A DNA stretch of 64,000 nt from Mya arenaria. Its lineage: Eukaryota > Mollusca > Bivalvia > Myida > Myidae. Shown in pieces: positions 12,711 through 23,864 of this stretch. The stretch's first letter is position 1. Every line of letters starts with the position of its first letter. The position numbers were made by a program, and so were the translations under genes. Where the stretch lies: NCBI RefSeq assembly GCF_026914265.1, contig NC_069124.1, positions 69,922,402-69,986,401 on the forward strand, written 5' to 3'. The notes beneath the pieces are model-generated. The model made no database searches. It worked only from the letters and a program-made list of their open reading frames with translations, and was not told the origin of the DNA.

Positions 12711-13045
12711 CATTCGGAACTCCTCGGCCATTTTATCGAAAACAACCTCGGATGTATGCCGGTACATCAGTTGAAGTAGTTCGTAATATTTTGAATTATA
12801 TCATTTATTAAATGTAGTGTTTTAGAGTTGCATTTATTGATCTAAGTTTAAATTAATTGCCAATGAAGTAAATTATTGCAAACATAATTAAGATTCTCAA
12901 GAGTTAAGTCATAAAGTTTACATGCTAAATAAAATTACTACGCGATCTACTTGCAGCGGACTTAAACGTACCACTTTTTGAGTATGTAAACCGTCCAAAT
13001 ACATCCGAGGTTGTTTTCGATAAAATGGCCGAGGAGTTCCGAATG
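12711..13045. repeat. foldback element, 47-bp perfect inverted repeat
   Basis: Arms at 12711-12757 and 12999-13045 are exact reverse complements over 47 bp, containing GGAACTCCTCGGCCATTTT and its complement, around a 241-bp AT-rich centre. Perfect arms imply a young or gene-converted foldback. A diverged relative of the arm (GCCGAGGAGTTCCG, CCTCGGATATAA) lies at about 4270-4312. Confidence 0.9.
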
Positions 13046-13292
13046 GAGAAAACGCACGTTTTAAGACAACGCAGCTCATGCATCGGATATGTTATTCTAT
13101 GTATTGCTTGAAATCAAACTTATATATTTATTATTTTTGTTTACTTCAGTACTCGCTTGAAATACGACATATTTTATGACATATCCTAATTTCTATTTTA
13201 AAATAGATAGATGTATGTAAGTGCGAGTGGTAATACGTGTGAATACGGATAATAATGATTCAATTATCTGTGAGACTGATGTTTGTGCTGCG

Positions 13293-13298
13293 TTTATT
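13293..13298 (-). terminator. poly(A) signal AATAAA of the Gly-rich protein gene
   Basis: AATAAA on the minus strand lies about 80 nt into the proposed last exon. Confidence 0.6.
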
Positions 13299-13699
13299 AA
13301 TATGTACAATGAATTTCATAAATACAATAACATTAATCGATTTGGAAGTCCGTAGACTGCAGTCCGTTTCTGCACCTGGAAAAAAAGAAATCCATGAATT
13401 GTATTGTCAACCCTCATAAGTGGTAACTGTATAAAGATTATATAAGTAATTTACATACAGTTTAAGTTCATATATTCGTCATATTACATTTATTAAAAGT
13501 AAATGTTATTTGCACCATTTGAGCAGACGTGCAAAGGTAAAACGTTTTTATTGGAAGGGTAATTCTTACCAAACTAAGAACATACTTAATTGAAAAATTC
13601 GATAGAGAACATACTTAATGGAAAAATTTGATCGTTGTTACTTTTCAACTATATTATGATACATACCATGTATTGCGTTTTGGTTGACGGATTGCTGGT

Positions 13700-14740
13700 T
13701 TAATAAACCCTGGAACCGAAAACTTTATTGCCCCAGCCACTATTTCCATTGCCACCATAACCGCCATAACCGTAACCCATTCCGCCCTTTCCTCCGCCGT
13801 AACCGCCATAGCCGCCGTTGCCCCATCCTCCCTTTCCGCCACCATATCCGCCATTGCCTCCGTAGCCGCCAAAACCACCGTTGCCCCATCCTCCTTTTCC
13901 ACCACCATTTCCTCCGTAACCTCCGTATCCTCCAAAACCGCCGTTACCCCATCCTCCCTTTCCACCACCATAGCCTCCGTAACCTCCGTATCCTCCAAAA
14001 CCGCCGTTACCCCATCCTCCCTTTCCACCGCCATAGCCACCGTAGCCGCCATAGCCACCATTCCCCCATCCTCCTTTTCCGCCACCATATCCGCCGTAAC
14101 CACCCATACTTCCCCTTCCGCCACCATATCCACCGTAACCGCCGTTGCCCCATCCTCCATTTCCACCATAGCTACCGTAACCGCCAAATCCTCCCTTTCC
14201 ACCACCATATCCACCGTAACCACCATAGCCACCATTGCCCCATCCTCCCTTTCCGCCATAGCCGCCATTGCCATATCCTCCCTTTCCGCCATAACCACCA
14301 AATCCACCGTTGCCCCATCCTCCTTTTCCACCGCCATAGCCACCATACCCTCCGTTACCCCATCCTCCATTTCCGCCATATCCACCGTAAACACCAAAGC
14401 CTCTATTTCCGCCGCCACCATAACCACCATTACCCCATCCTCCTTTTCCGCCACCATAGCCACCGTAACCGCCATAGCCACCATAACCCCATCCTCCATT
14501 ACCGCCGCCGTAACCGCCATAGCCGCCGTTTCCCCATCCCCCTTTTCCGCCGCCATAGCCGCCGTTACCGCCATAGCCGCCGTTGCCCCATCCTCCTCTT
14601 CCACCGCCATAGCCACCGCCTTTAGAACTTACAAAGCCGCCATAGCTACCCCCTTGTCCGTATCCTCCGCCTAACGCCTTTTTTTTGTAATAGGCGTTGG
14701 CTAGGGCTACTGTTGTCAATAGAAGCAGCACCGTCTTCAT
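13700..14740 (-). CDS. secreted glycine-rich repeat protein (shematrin-like structural protein)
   Basis: 346 residues. The start gives a classic signal peptide, MKTVLLLLTTVALANA, with mature chain beginning YYKKKALGGG. The rest is imperfect repeats such as GGYGGGKGGWGNGGYGGYGG, carrying regularly spaced Trp, Tyr, Lys and Asn. The chain ends KVFGSRVY. Bivalve shematrins and other Gly-rich shell-matrix, periostracum or byssal proteins share this plan (signal peptide, G/Y blocks, basic patches), so an extracellular structural role is inferred; orthology is not shown. The open frame continues upstream to 15163, but a TTACAG acceptor at 14752-14754 and the signal peptide fix the start at 14740. 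The whole coding region is one exon, in line with growth by unequal crossing-over. Fish and spider Gly-rich antimicrobial peptides have similar composition and are an alternative. Confidence 0.85.
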   Translation of the reverse strand: MKTVLLLLTTVALANAYYKKKALGGGYGQGGSYGGFVSSKGGGYGGGRGGWGNGGYGGNGGYGGGKGGWGNGGYGGYGGGNGGWGYGGYGGYGGYGGGKGGWGNGGYGGGGNRGFGVYGGYGGNGGWGNGGYGGYGGGKGGWGNGGFGGYGGKGGYGNGGYGGKGGWGNGGYGGYGGYGGGKGGFGGYGSYGGNGGWGNGGYGGYGGGRGSMGGYGGYGGGKGGWGNGGYGGYGGYGGGKGGWGNGGFGGYGGYGGYGGGKGGWGNGGFGGYGGYGGNGGGKGGWGNGGFGGYGGNGGYGGGKGGWGNGGYGGYGGGKGGMGYGYGGYGGNGNSGWGNKVFGSRVY

Positions 14741-15570
14741 TTTGGCATCAACTGTAACAATTAAAAAAAGAATGTTTGTTAATTCTACAATGTAATGATG
14801 TTTACCAGACAATGCAACGAGGTCCGTATTAAATATAAGTTTATTATAAAATAAATTCAGCATTGATGTTAATAGTGGGATAATTAAGCGACTGCTTAAA
14901 CTATTTTGATATATCGATTTTACAATGAATTTTCGTCTTGGGCAGTGATTTCTTTCAATGATTGCTTTGACGATAATCATAATTGTGGCAGTATCGGTCA
15001 GAATTGTGGAAGTATCGGGCAGGGATATGGTAGTACTGACCAGGGATGTGACAGTATCGGCTAGAAACGTGACAATATTGGTCTTGGATATGACATTATT
15101 GGCTAGGGGTTTGACAATATTTGCCAGGGATGTGACAGTACCAACAAACCCCCCTGCCAACACTTTAAACCAAATAAATTTCAGTTCAGAGTGAGGGAGT
15201 TATTCAAACGTTTGCGCCCCTAATATACGTGGAATCCTAGATCTGCCCCTGCATTGTAAATAAAAAAATTATTCGACTTTTTTTCTCACGGACAGTTACT
15301 GTCTATAGGCAAGATAGATAATAACAATATGGATTTAAAACCAAAGTTGAGTCAGTAAAGGCTAAATAAAATTTGATTTTATTTGACCAAATATAACATT
15401 AACTTTATGACATAAAATCAAAGTGATTAATAATTATTGAGTCTATGAGTGTTATTGTAAGGTATTATCTTTCCTTCATGAAACTTTAATTAAATTATAC
15501 CTCTTAGATAGATTAGTGAATGCACTTCTTTGTGAACCAATGAGAATGAGTATTATTCAAGTACTCGCCT

Positions 15571-15580
15571 CTTTATATTC
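15571..15580 (-). promoter_or_regulatory. TATA box of the Gly-rich protein gene
   Basis: The minus strand reads GAATATAAAG about 30 nt upstream of the proposed first exon, which ends in a GTATAA donor at 15501/15500. A TATA promoter suits a strongly, tissue-specifically expressed secreted protein. Confidence 0.5.
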
Positions 15581-16059
15581 CACGGAACGCCCTTGGACTT
15601 AATTATGTTGAATGAACTGACAGACGAAATTCACCCTTTGTTTTTTTAGATACAGGTTGATTTTGACATAAGATATGTTCGAATGTTTGGTTGAACGAAA
15701 TGGCCCTTTTGACTATTAATCCAGTGCCTTCCTAACACTAAGCTATCGAGCATTACATAAATTACTTCTTCTAAACCGCTTTTGAAAAGTTTGCTTAAAT
15801 GTCTTTCAGACGTCTTTGGCCTGGAGGCGTACTGTGACTCTTACCTTCTTTGGGTAACAGTCGATTCTCATTAGTCCAAAACTACTCCCGTGCCACTAAA
15901 CATGAGGGTGAATATTTTTAACGTTCTACAGAAAATAGAAAACTTCTTTCCGATTGCGGCCTCAATTTAAACTTTTATATACGTATAGTGATAACTGCGC
16001 TCAAACAAAGGTGCATATGTTATGCTGAAGCATTCATTATATTGATTCTCCCTTAATAC

Positions 16060-16061
<2 letters not shown>

Positions 16062-16115
<54 letters not shown>

Positions 16116-16127
16116 TAATAATAAATT
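16062..16127 (+). repeat. AAT microsatellite
   Basis: About twenty consecutive AAT units with one interruption near the 3' end. Confidence 0.9.
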
Positions 16128-17601
16128 AATTAGAATATAATTTACATAGAAAAAAATAACTTACAAGATTTCTATGGCTCCCCTGGCTTGTCTGAGGTGC
16201 GGAAAACGGTCTTTATATATACATCCGACTCCTGACCATAACGCTGACCGAGCGCAAGTCATTTCTCCATGTGGACATATTCATTGTGCATTTATTGTAC
16301 AAGGCCATAAAATTCAATTTCAAAATGGAAGTCACATTCATCATAACATCATCATTCATCATTCATTCCCTCCCGAAGTTCGTCTTTATGTGACATATAT
16401 TTATCTTTTATAAATAAAAACAAAAACAAATCCAGGCAATAAATCCCAAATATGATTAATTAGCATGTGAACGTTGAACAGTGTTGTACAAGTGAGGACA
16501 TTAATGTTAAGACATCAACAGTCAAATACATGTATTGATAGACAAAATATACTTTTCTCATTGTGCTTCTTTCAAAACAACATATTCATTTGAATTTAAA
16601 GTTGAACAGGGCAGTTTTTAACAAGTATTAAATTTATAACATTATGTTAATTATAAAATAAATAAGTCATCACTTTGTTATTAAAAAATCCACAGAAACA
16701 GTATATGCATCTTTGGGCTGATCATCTGCTATTTTGAGAGTCTGTCTCAAGGCGTGTTCGGCCAAACTATGTATAGCATTGTGACGGTATAATGCGCAAA
16801 ATTCTTACCATTTTTTAAATATATCAACCTATGTATTTCCAATGAGCCATTGCTTTTAAAGTTGTATATTTAGAAAAGTTATCTAGTAATGAGGGTGTCA
16901 AAATAAATAACAAGCGAGCAAATACTACCGAAAAGAAAATTGCACATCACACCCTAACACATAGTCATAGTCGTTTGCATTTTGATGGTATGTACATCAG
17001 GCTCTGTCTAGTTGTTTCTCATAATTGCGTGGGCCTAAATTTCCAAAAGGCTATATTGCATTCAATTATAGCTACACCACATAGTCAGGAACAAGAAGAA
17101 ATATCAGTTTTAAGTCGCATGGAATTTCCTTTTAGATGAATTTACATTGTCAATCAGAACACTTTTTTTTATTGATTTTAGTAGTATCCGTGTTTTATCA
17201 CAATTCACTTGAACATGCAATATACCTTGTACGTGAGTATCGGTGGTTCGTAGGTTTGTTGTTTGGTGCCGAATTGTCGGAGATCTTGGAACATTTTATT
17301 CCAATGATCTTAAACATGGTCCGAGGGGTCTGGAGCTCTCCAATGGAAAATGTTAAGCGTGTATTCTTCTGAAAAATAGTGCCATATTTACCATTTGTAA
17401 AGGAAAGTCAGTTTACTACAGCAGTTAATGTTATTTGTTTCCTTGTGCAATTCGATTCAAGTTTGCACAACTAAGTTTTAGCCAGGGTACCTAACCTCGG
17501 CATCCGGGATACCGCCCATTAAGTCCCGGAATCTGGCGTCCGAAAATGTTTAAGTTTAATCATACTGTATTGTTCTTTTCTGTCAACAGTATAACATAAT
17601 A

Positions 17602-17668
17602 ACCTTAGTGCAATAACTCAATAACTGCATATAGAAATAGAAGCAGATATTGAGTTCTTGCACTAAGG
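17602..17668. repeat. hairpin with 21-bp arms
   Basis: CCTTAGTGCAATAACTCAATA and its reverse complement, one mismatch apart, flank a loop of about 25 bases. Confidence 0.75.
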
Positions 17669-18494
17669 TGACGATATATACATTCAATTTAAACACACAT
17701 ACAATCGAATCAAACAGCAGAAAAATGGGTTGGGCTACAAGTTATTACAACATTAGTTTCAGTTCCCAGGCGTCAATGTAACGTCAATGTCGTTTAAATC
17801 TATGACGAAACGTAACTAGAAAAAGGAGAAAATGAAAACTTACCTTAAATGTTAAATATTGGCAAAAATTGAAGTTGAAAATTCGCGTTCCGTAGTGTTT
17901 TTGGCGTCACGACACGCATCACGCATTTTGACGATAAATATTTACCTTTCTTTCATGCTTTTCGGTGGTATATCTTTCTTATTTCACTTTTGTAATTGAG
18001 AAAATGTCAATTTTGATATTTTCAATAATCTTGCATATCTTTGTTGCCAATAAAAGTAACGTGTAAATAATGTTTTCGTGACGCCGGTCACCAAAATGTA
18101 GTCACCAAGTTTCGCTACCATCGCTTTCATTCAATTTACGCTAATTGAATTAGATTAGTCCATCACTTTAAAGGAAACAGAAACATGTGTTGGGACATAT
18201 TTCATCGCTATACAAAAATAGTCGTTTCGACGACAATAAATTATCATGGAATTAAAACTATTTCAAGTGTTCGATTGTTTTCGTTCTTATTCTAGAAAGT
18301 TGAATTTCGACAAGATATTTTGCCGGCTTCCAGACGTTTAGGTTCACATACACATGTCCAAGACATGAAATATGCATATACGTGCTATCCTTATTTGCTA
18401 CCATCTATGACTGTATAATGTATATATGTATAATAATATCATAAGAATAAGAAGATATTTAAAGATTCCCAGAACTGCCACCTGTTACCTTTTT

Positions 18495-18875
18495 TTAGCT
18501 GTAGAGCCCTAACAGGTTAACTAGTTCTGTATCTGTATCTGTAAGAATACGACGCAAGACCAATTCTGGCATAAGGCGTCGGTGGTCTACTTTTACACTG
18601 ACCGACTTTTCACCCTCAACAATAGCATTCATGATTCTGTTTTTCAAAAAAGACGCGAGCCAAACTAGTAGGTTTTCTCTGATACCATAGTTTTCTAATT
18701 TCTGTAGTTGTTTGTCGTGTTGGACAGTTTTGAAAGCTTTCGAAAAGTCAAGTATAGCTATATTTACTTGGCACTTTTTATCATATGGTTGTAGTAGATC
18801 ATCCATATAGTTACTAATAGTTGAGTTTCTGTTGAAAACCCAGATCTAAATCCACGATTTCTATCAGTCAGAATA
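18495..18875 (-). mobile_element. degenerate LINE reverse-transcriptase fragment
   Basis: The minus strand encodes AILDFSKAFKTVQHDKQLQK then LENYGIRENLLVWLASFLKN. This is the conserved RT stretch of jockey/CR1-type non-LTR elements, with FSKAF in place of the usual FSKAFD (normally followed by TVPHD). Just upstream (18806-18875) the same protein continues as LTDRNRGFRSGFSTETQ in a shifted frame, so there is a frameshift. The catalytic YADD region and the endonuclease are absent. This is a truncated, dead copy. Confidence 0.8.
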
Positions 18876-18901
18876 GTTATGGTTTAAATTGCGAATTCCA
18901 C

Positions 18902-19585
18902 TTAAGGTAGCACACCCCTAATGGGCACCATTTCAAACTATTGTCAGCTTGATAATTTCTTAATGTGTATCATTTCCTGGATTCAGAAAACAAGATTAAA
19001 AAGATATTTACCGTCAAATAACAATTTATTTAAATTTGAATTACCCTGCCCCCATTTCAGAATTGTCGATTAAAACGACATCACCCGATAGACAAAAACA
19101 ATCATTTATTTCATTTATTTTTCAACATTTTGGTAATAATTTGGTATCAGAGTAACAAGAAATATATGTGCTTTCAGAAATAATACATTATTGATCGCAT
19201 CACCAACAAATATAATCATACTGTACTGAAATAGTCATATGGTATTTCAATTTTAACATTCTGTTTGACCGCGTAAAATTGGAACATCGACGTTTAAAAG
19301 CAAAAATAACAAGTTCTAGAAATACTCATGACCTGTTCTTAATTAATAATTATTTTTAATCTTTTGGGAACTTTATGCCAAAAAAAAATCAAAATGTTCT
19401 ACCGTCTCATTTTGATAAAATATAAAGTATGTAATTCCTAACCACCTATTTCAGAAATATTTGTGCTTATGGATGGATTCGAATCACTTAACCGAAACCC
19501 TCAAAAGATATGCAGTCCTGTAGGCTAAAGCATTCAAATTGATGAGTTTCAATTGGAGGTTTTCATTAGGGGTGTGCTACCTTAA
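18902..19585. mobile_element. TTAA-flanked MITE with 22-bp perfect terminal repeats
   Basis: Starts TTAAGGTAGCACACCCC and ends in its exact inverted copy over 22 bp. The outermost TTAA on both sides matches the target site of piggyBac or Kolobok transposases. The 684-bp interior has no coding capacity. Confidence 0.8.
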
Positions 19586-19805
19586 TAAGTAACATAATAA
19601 CTGGTTAACGTAATGAGATCTGGATACTTTCAAGCCTGTTTTTAATCTTATGATATTTATCATACCAACAAAAGTAACGCGAATATTAAGTAGATAGCTA
19701 GATAATTATCGCGAAAATTAAGTGTTTTACACGAAACAATTCGCTATTTAAAGGTTAACAGTTCAATTCAATTCAATTCAATCTACCGGCAGTTATATAC
19801 CACCA

Positions 19806-19813
19806 TATAAAAG
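19806..19813 (+). promoter_or_regulatory. candidate TATA box upstream of FAM174 gene
   Basis: TATAAAAG lies about 180 nt before the start codon. A start site near 19837 would give a short 5'UTR. It is a weak prediction from sequence alone. Confidence 0.35.
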
Positions 19814-19991
19814 CAATGTGCTCTTGTACGCAAGAGTACGGGAAGTATATCGTACACGGTGTCTATGCAAAATAGGATCTTCCGGTAAAATGTCAAAATA
19901 TGCGATGTGGCTAAGCTTGAAATTATTAGCCTAGAACAAATTATTCTGTTTCGAAGCAAAAACTAACCTAAAGGCCTTTAAAACAATTGAC

Positions 19992-22900
19992 ATGAAGCAT
20001 ACAAGTGTACAGTTGGTTCTGTGTTTCCTTACGTTATTAATAACTCAATATGTCTCTGTTGATGGAACAGAGGAATCAACAAAAGCTAAACCCCAAAATA
20101 GTTTAAACACGCAAGCAACACAAAAGACAACCACTGTAGATTCAAACCAGAATGCAACAAAATATAATTCAACTGATGATGATTCCTTCTACAATAAGGT
20201 TAAGCAAAACAAAGGCATGTTGATGAGGACTCTCTTTGTTCTCATGGCAGTCACTAGCATCGTTGTTATCTACTTCGGAGTCAAATACTGGAGGTATATT
20301 TGTAGTGTCTTACTTACTGATATAGTCCATTCTGTCATAATTGAAAGATATGCTGAATACTGATAGAGAGCTAACCTGGAGCATATTACAGCTGATGCCA
20401 CAACAGTGTTGATCATTGAATGCAGAACTATTGCATCCCTAAGTTTTAACACAAATATTTTTCACGTACAGTACTTTTGTGATGCGATACTAAGGGGTCT
20501 AGCCCATAACCAGGGTTCTCAAAATGAACCGGCCGCCGGCCTATTTGACCGGTTAAAACCAGAAATCGGCCGGTTAGAATTGTTCTAGAAACCATAAGGT
20601 CAAATTATTTTCTGACATGTTTAAAACTGATTATCTATTTTATCTATCTAAGAGTCTTCAGGTTTGAAATCGTATTGGTAAGAATGCTCCGTAATTCGCG
20701 CATGTGCAAGCACGTTTTCCTGTTAGAAGAACACATTGCCGATGTCCAAAAAATAGAACATACTATAATTCACCTCAGAGTTCCGACACTCTAAAAATTC
20801 GGACACCCGTAATTATTTTCAGAAATAATTTATTTTGCGTACCTAATTTTTGGACACCCAAAGGACATCAATCATAACTTTCACAGTTACCAAGTTTCAC
20901 AGACGAAGATTATTGATTTTTATCTTAACAATGCCTGGCTAGATCACCTAACCATATACACCACTGGGACAAGTTAATTAGTTAATACCCATCCTAAATG
21001 ATTTATTGCCTGAAGAAAGAGGAAGTGTGAAATATTTATTGGAGGATTATAGAAACAAGAAGGGCAATCAAGGGATTAGGAAAACAAAGACGTGAGTCTG
21101 ACATTTTGTAAAACAATCTGCCAATAAACTTTGAAACTTGTACCACAAAATATAGACTGTAAGAAGTAATAATCGTACAGTTATACTTATTGAAACATCA
21201 ATAAAAGTCAACACATTCAATGATATAGGTTACTAATTAATGTGATGAATTAAAGTTTGAAATGAAATACTTAAGTTACAATCGGAAACACCACTCAGAC
21301 ACATTAGTCCTGCATAGCAATATCCATGCTGTCCACGAGATCCTCGTGGGTATAACTGTGAGTTATGTGACGTCACACAATGTGACTGTTTGATCTGAAG
21401 CCGATAGAATGTGCTTATTCATTTCAATGCATGTATAAAATGGTGATTAATGGGATTTTAATTAATTTGATGAAGGATTTACACTTATAGGCGTAATATT
21501 AATAAGTTTATGACCATTGATAACTACGGATAAAATAATAAGTGGTAAAATGCAAACATGAAGAAAAAAGGCAGGTTTAAAATACATGTAGATAAAATGT
21601 AAAAATGGTAATTTTCTATGAAATCTGACAGCAAAAAAATAATTATTTAAAGGTGTCCAAACTCTAAGGTGAAATACGGTAGATTACTTTTTTTCGGCCA
21701 CAAACAGCCACTCGTAAAGTATGAATAATTAAATACCATTGAGTATTCATCCATTTATTATCGACCTGTTGCATAAGTTAGGATGATATTTCTCTTTTTA
21801 GTTTATATATTCGATCGATTCTTATTTTGATTTGTTTGCAGGAAACTTCAGGAAAAGAAAATGGTTTATAAAATCGGTCTGAAATGTGTTCTTTTTTCTA
21901 TTTTCAATCCAAAACGGCTTAGTCAGTGATGATACAGACAGTGACTTGTCAAGGTCTTTTTCTGAATGCATGCTATGTATGACATTTCTGTATATTGTAT
22001 GTAACTTATGTACAAAACAGTATTTTTATCGAAATTTTGCATTGTTGTTCACTTCAAAACTCCTAGAAAAACAGTACCCTTAATGGCTCAGAATGCAGGA
22101 AATTGCATTCTTGTTTTAAAAAAGTCCGGAGGGGGGCATGACCCCGGACCCCCCTAGAAAGCCTGTTACAAATTCAATTTGGCCTGTTCAACTCAAACAT
22201 TTTGAGAACCCTGTATAACCTTTAAGAATAATAGTCCGACTTTTGTGTAAGTTATGTTTTACATTTAGAATAAAATGCAAGCTACAATACTGGCACAGCT
22301 GCTTCTTTTATCCTACCTTGAACCTGTTACATGACTTAATCAAGCTTTTGAATAAACAATAATTACCATTTTTGCTGCCTACAAAGCTTGGCAGCCAAAG
22401 AGGGATTGCTTTGTCGGGCCGCTGTGCTTTCAGCATCACACTTGCGTTTTTTATCAATGTCTTTTAAACTTCTTGATATAGCGTCAACAAACAGGGTATG
22501 TATACTTCTAATGGTTTGTAGATGAACCCAATCAGGTCCAAAATTCAAGGTCATGGAAACATTTCTATTTTCCATTTCATAGAAATGTTAAGTGCCCTTT
22601 GCTTCCAATCAATAGTTTTGTATGTTTTGGGGAAGACTCTTGATACTTGGTAGGCACATTAGTCATGGTCAGTAGAATAGATGAATCCTATTGATTTGGT
22701 GGTCAAAGGTCCAGCCAAGGTCATGGTGACCATTACAACAAAAAATACAGGGGCTTTCATTTCTGATCAATAACTTTTGAATGAATTGATGAAGAGTCTA
22801 AAGGTCATGCTGACCTTCAATGTGAAAGTTATGGGCACTCCTGACAGGTGGCACATCTGATTTGTGGAATTGTAGGTTTATGTTAATAAGTGAATTTATA

Positions 22901-23045
22901 AACCAATTTCAGAACAAGACGTCGACGGAACAAGTCGAGGAAGTATGGTTTGATAACGTCTTCTGGAGCTGACCTTGAGATGGAGCCACTGGACAGGGAA
23001 GATGATGAGGACGAGGATATGACAATGTTTGACCGCACCAAATAA
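19992..23045 (+). CDS. FAM174: FAM174-family single-pass membrane protein (two coding exons)
   Basis: Exon 1 is 19992-20293 (donor GGAG then GTATAT) and exon 2 is 22913-23045 (acceptor ATTTCAG); they join in phase to about 144 residues. Parts in order: signal peptide MKHTSVQLVLCFLTLLITQY; a Thr/Asn/Ser-rich lumenal stalk with N-glycosylation sites (NAT, NST); a membrane helix around LMRTLFVLMAVTSIVVIYFG; a basic patch RTRRRRNKSRKYG; then an acidic tail EMEPLDREDDEDEDMTMFD. The juxtamembrane R/K-YG motif followed by E/L-PL and D/E-rich TLFD-like end matches vertebrate FAM174A/B. FAM174 proteins are small Golgi/plasma-membrane proteins; FAM174B has been tied to Golgi integrity. The intron holds nested transposons. 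The A/B assignment cannot be made. Confidence 0.85.
20511..22213. mobile_element. hAT-like element (CAGGGTTCTCAAAATG ends), interrupted by a second element
   Basis: CAGGGTTCTCAAAATG at 20511 is repeated, inverted, at the right end (16 bp perfect). A GGCCGCCGGCC block sits inside the left end, as in the short relative at 3489-3653. The copy is split by the 20761-21681 insertion. It lies in the FAM174 intron. Confidence 0.75.
20761..21681. mobile_element. TACNGTAATTCAC-type MITE, copy 1 (nested)
   Basis: The ends read TACTATAATTCACCTCAGAG and, inverted, TACCGTATTTCACCTTAGAG, each followed within a few bases by a GGACAC-like block. The interior is homologous, over almost its full length, to the 57957-58741 copy. 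TA at each edge fits a TA target. It contains TGACGTCA at 21368-21375. No transposase. Confidence 0.8.
22590..22865. repeat. diverged GACCTTG-rich dispersed repeat
   Basis: Phrases such as TGATACTTGGTAGGCACA, AAGGTCATGGTGACCATT and AAGGTCATGCTGACCTTC mark it as a relative of the repeats at 27.1 and 60.8 kb. Confidence 0.5.
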
Positions 23046-23822
23046 CACAACCGATAACTAATTATGGTATTTACCCCATCTTTAAAATTACTAAGTAATT
23101 GCTTTTGAATTTTAATATTTTGTGTATTATAGGAATGGTAGGTTTCAAAGAAACAAATTGATATTAAATACAACTTTATTTGTCATAAAATGACAACATG
23201 TACTGGTTCACTTACTTTTTCAATGGAACAAAATGCTTATACAAATGTATGACATTTACATCAGTCTTTAATTGATTTATAGCATTACCTCTTCTTTGTT
23301 TCAGGTTCTTTTGTTACATGAGCTGTTGAGATGAACAGAAATCCCTCGAAGTGCAATATCGAAGTGATTCTCATAATTTTATGTAAGAAACAACTGTGAT
23401 GTGAAGTTTTTGAATATTGGAGTTATGAGAAAGTACAGCTCTGCTGAATAGCTACCATTAAGATTGTAACAGCAACAGACAAGACAATATGAGATTACAG
23501 GAGTGGATGTATATATGACACAATCATAATTAACAATACTATGCATTCCTGACCAAGAGAATCATCTGCAAATAGGTTAAACATAATCTTCTGAAATATG
23601 ATTTATTTTTATATGTGAACCTTAAATCCACTTTTCCATGTCACATCACAATGCATATATACCGGCATACACATTTATTCTAAAATATGGGAGAAACTGA
23701 AACCATTTCAAATTGTTTATTCTACAATATTTTTCATGTCCTCACACCTGTATATATTATATATATATGTTTTTGCATTGAATAACATTTACCTGTATAT
23801 ACCATGCAGACAGGGATTGATT

Positions 23823-23824
<2 letters not shown>

Positions 23825-23858
<34 letters not shown>

Positions 23859-23864
23859 ACACAG
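23825..23864 (+). repeat. CA microsatellite
   Basis: (AC)n with one AT interruption. Confidence 0.9.

Larger units (their letters stand above)
13275..15548 (-). other. complete transcription unit of the Gly-rich protein gene
   Basis: Inferred mRNA: exon 1 about 15548-15501 (untranslated; donor GAG then GTATAA), exon 2 14751-13667 (acceptor TTACAG; all coding sequence; donor CATG then GTATGT), exon 3 13375 to about 13275 (acceptor TTTTCCAG, 3'UTR). TATA box and AATAAA are present. The stop codon is about 33 nt upstream of the last junction, inside the usual 50-nt limit, so nonsense-mediated decay would not be expected. Confidence 0.7.
15600..18480. other. intergenic region
   Basis: No supported exon. 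It contains an AAT microsatellite (about 16062-16127) and one small hairpin (17602-17668), described separately. Confidence 0.5.

Noticed and set aside
13684-14625. 313-residue His/Arg/Pro-rich frame on the plus strand
   Set aside because: Antisense shadow of the glycine-rich repeat gene; the minus frame has a signal peptide, promoter and splice sites.
14741-15163. Upstream extension of the Gly-rich open frame to 487 residues
   Set aside because: An intron acceptor lies at 14752-14754 and the signal peptide begins at 14740, so the extension is intron sequence.
18495-18875. A functional host gene related to reverse transcriptase
   Set aside because: The frame is broken, the YADD core is missing and the sequence is typical of a truncated LINE copy.
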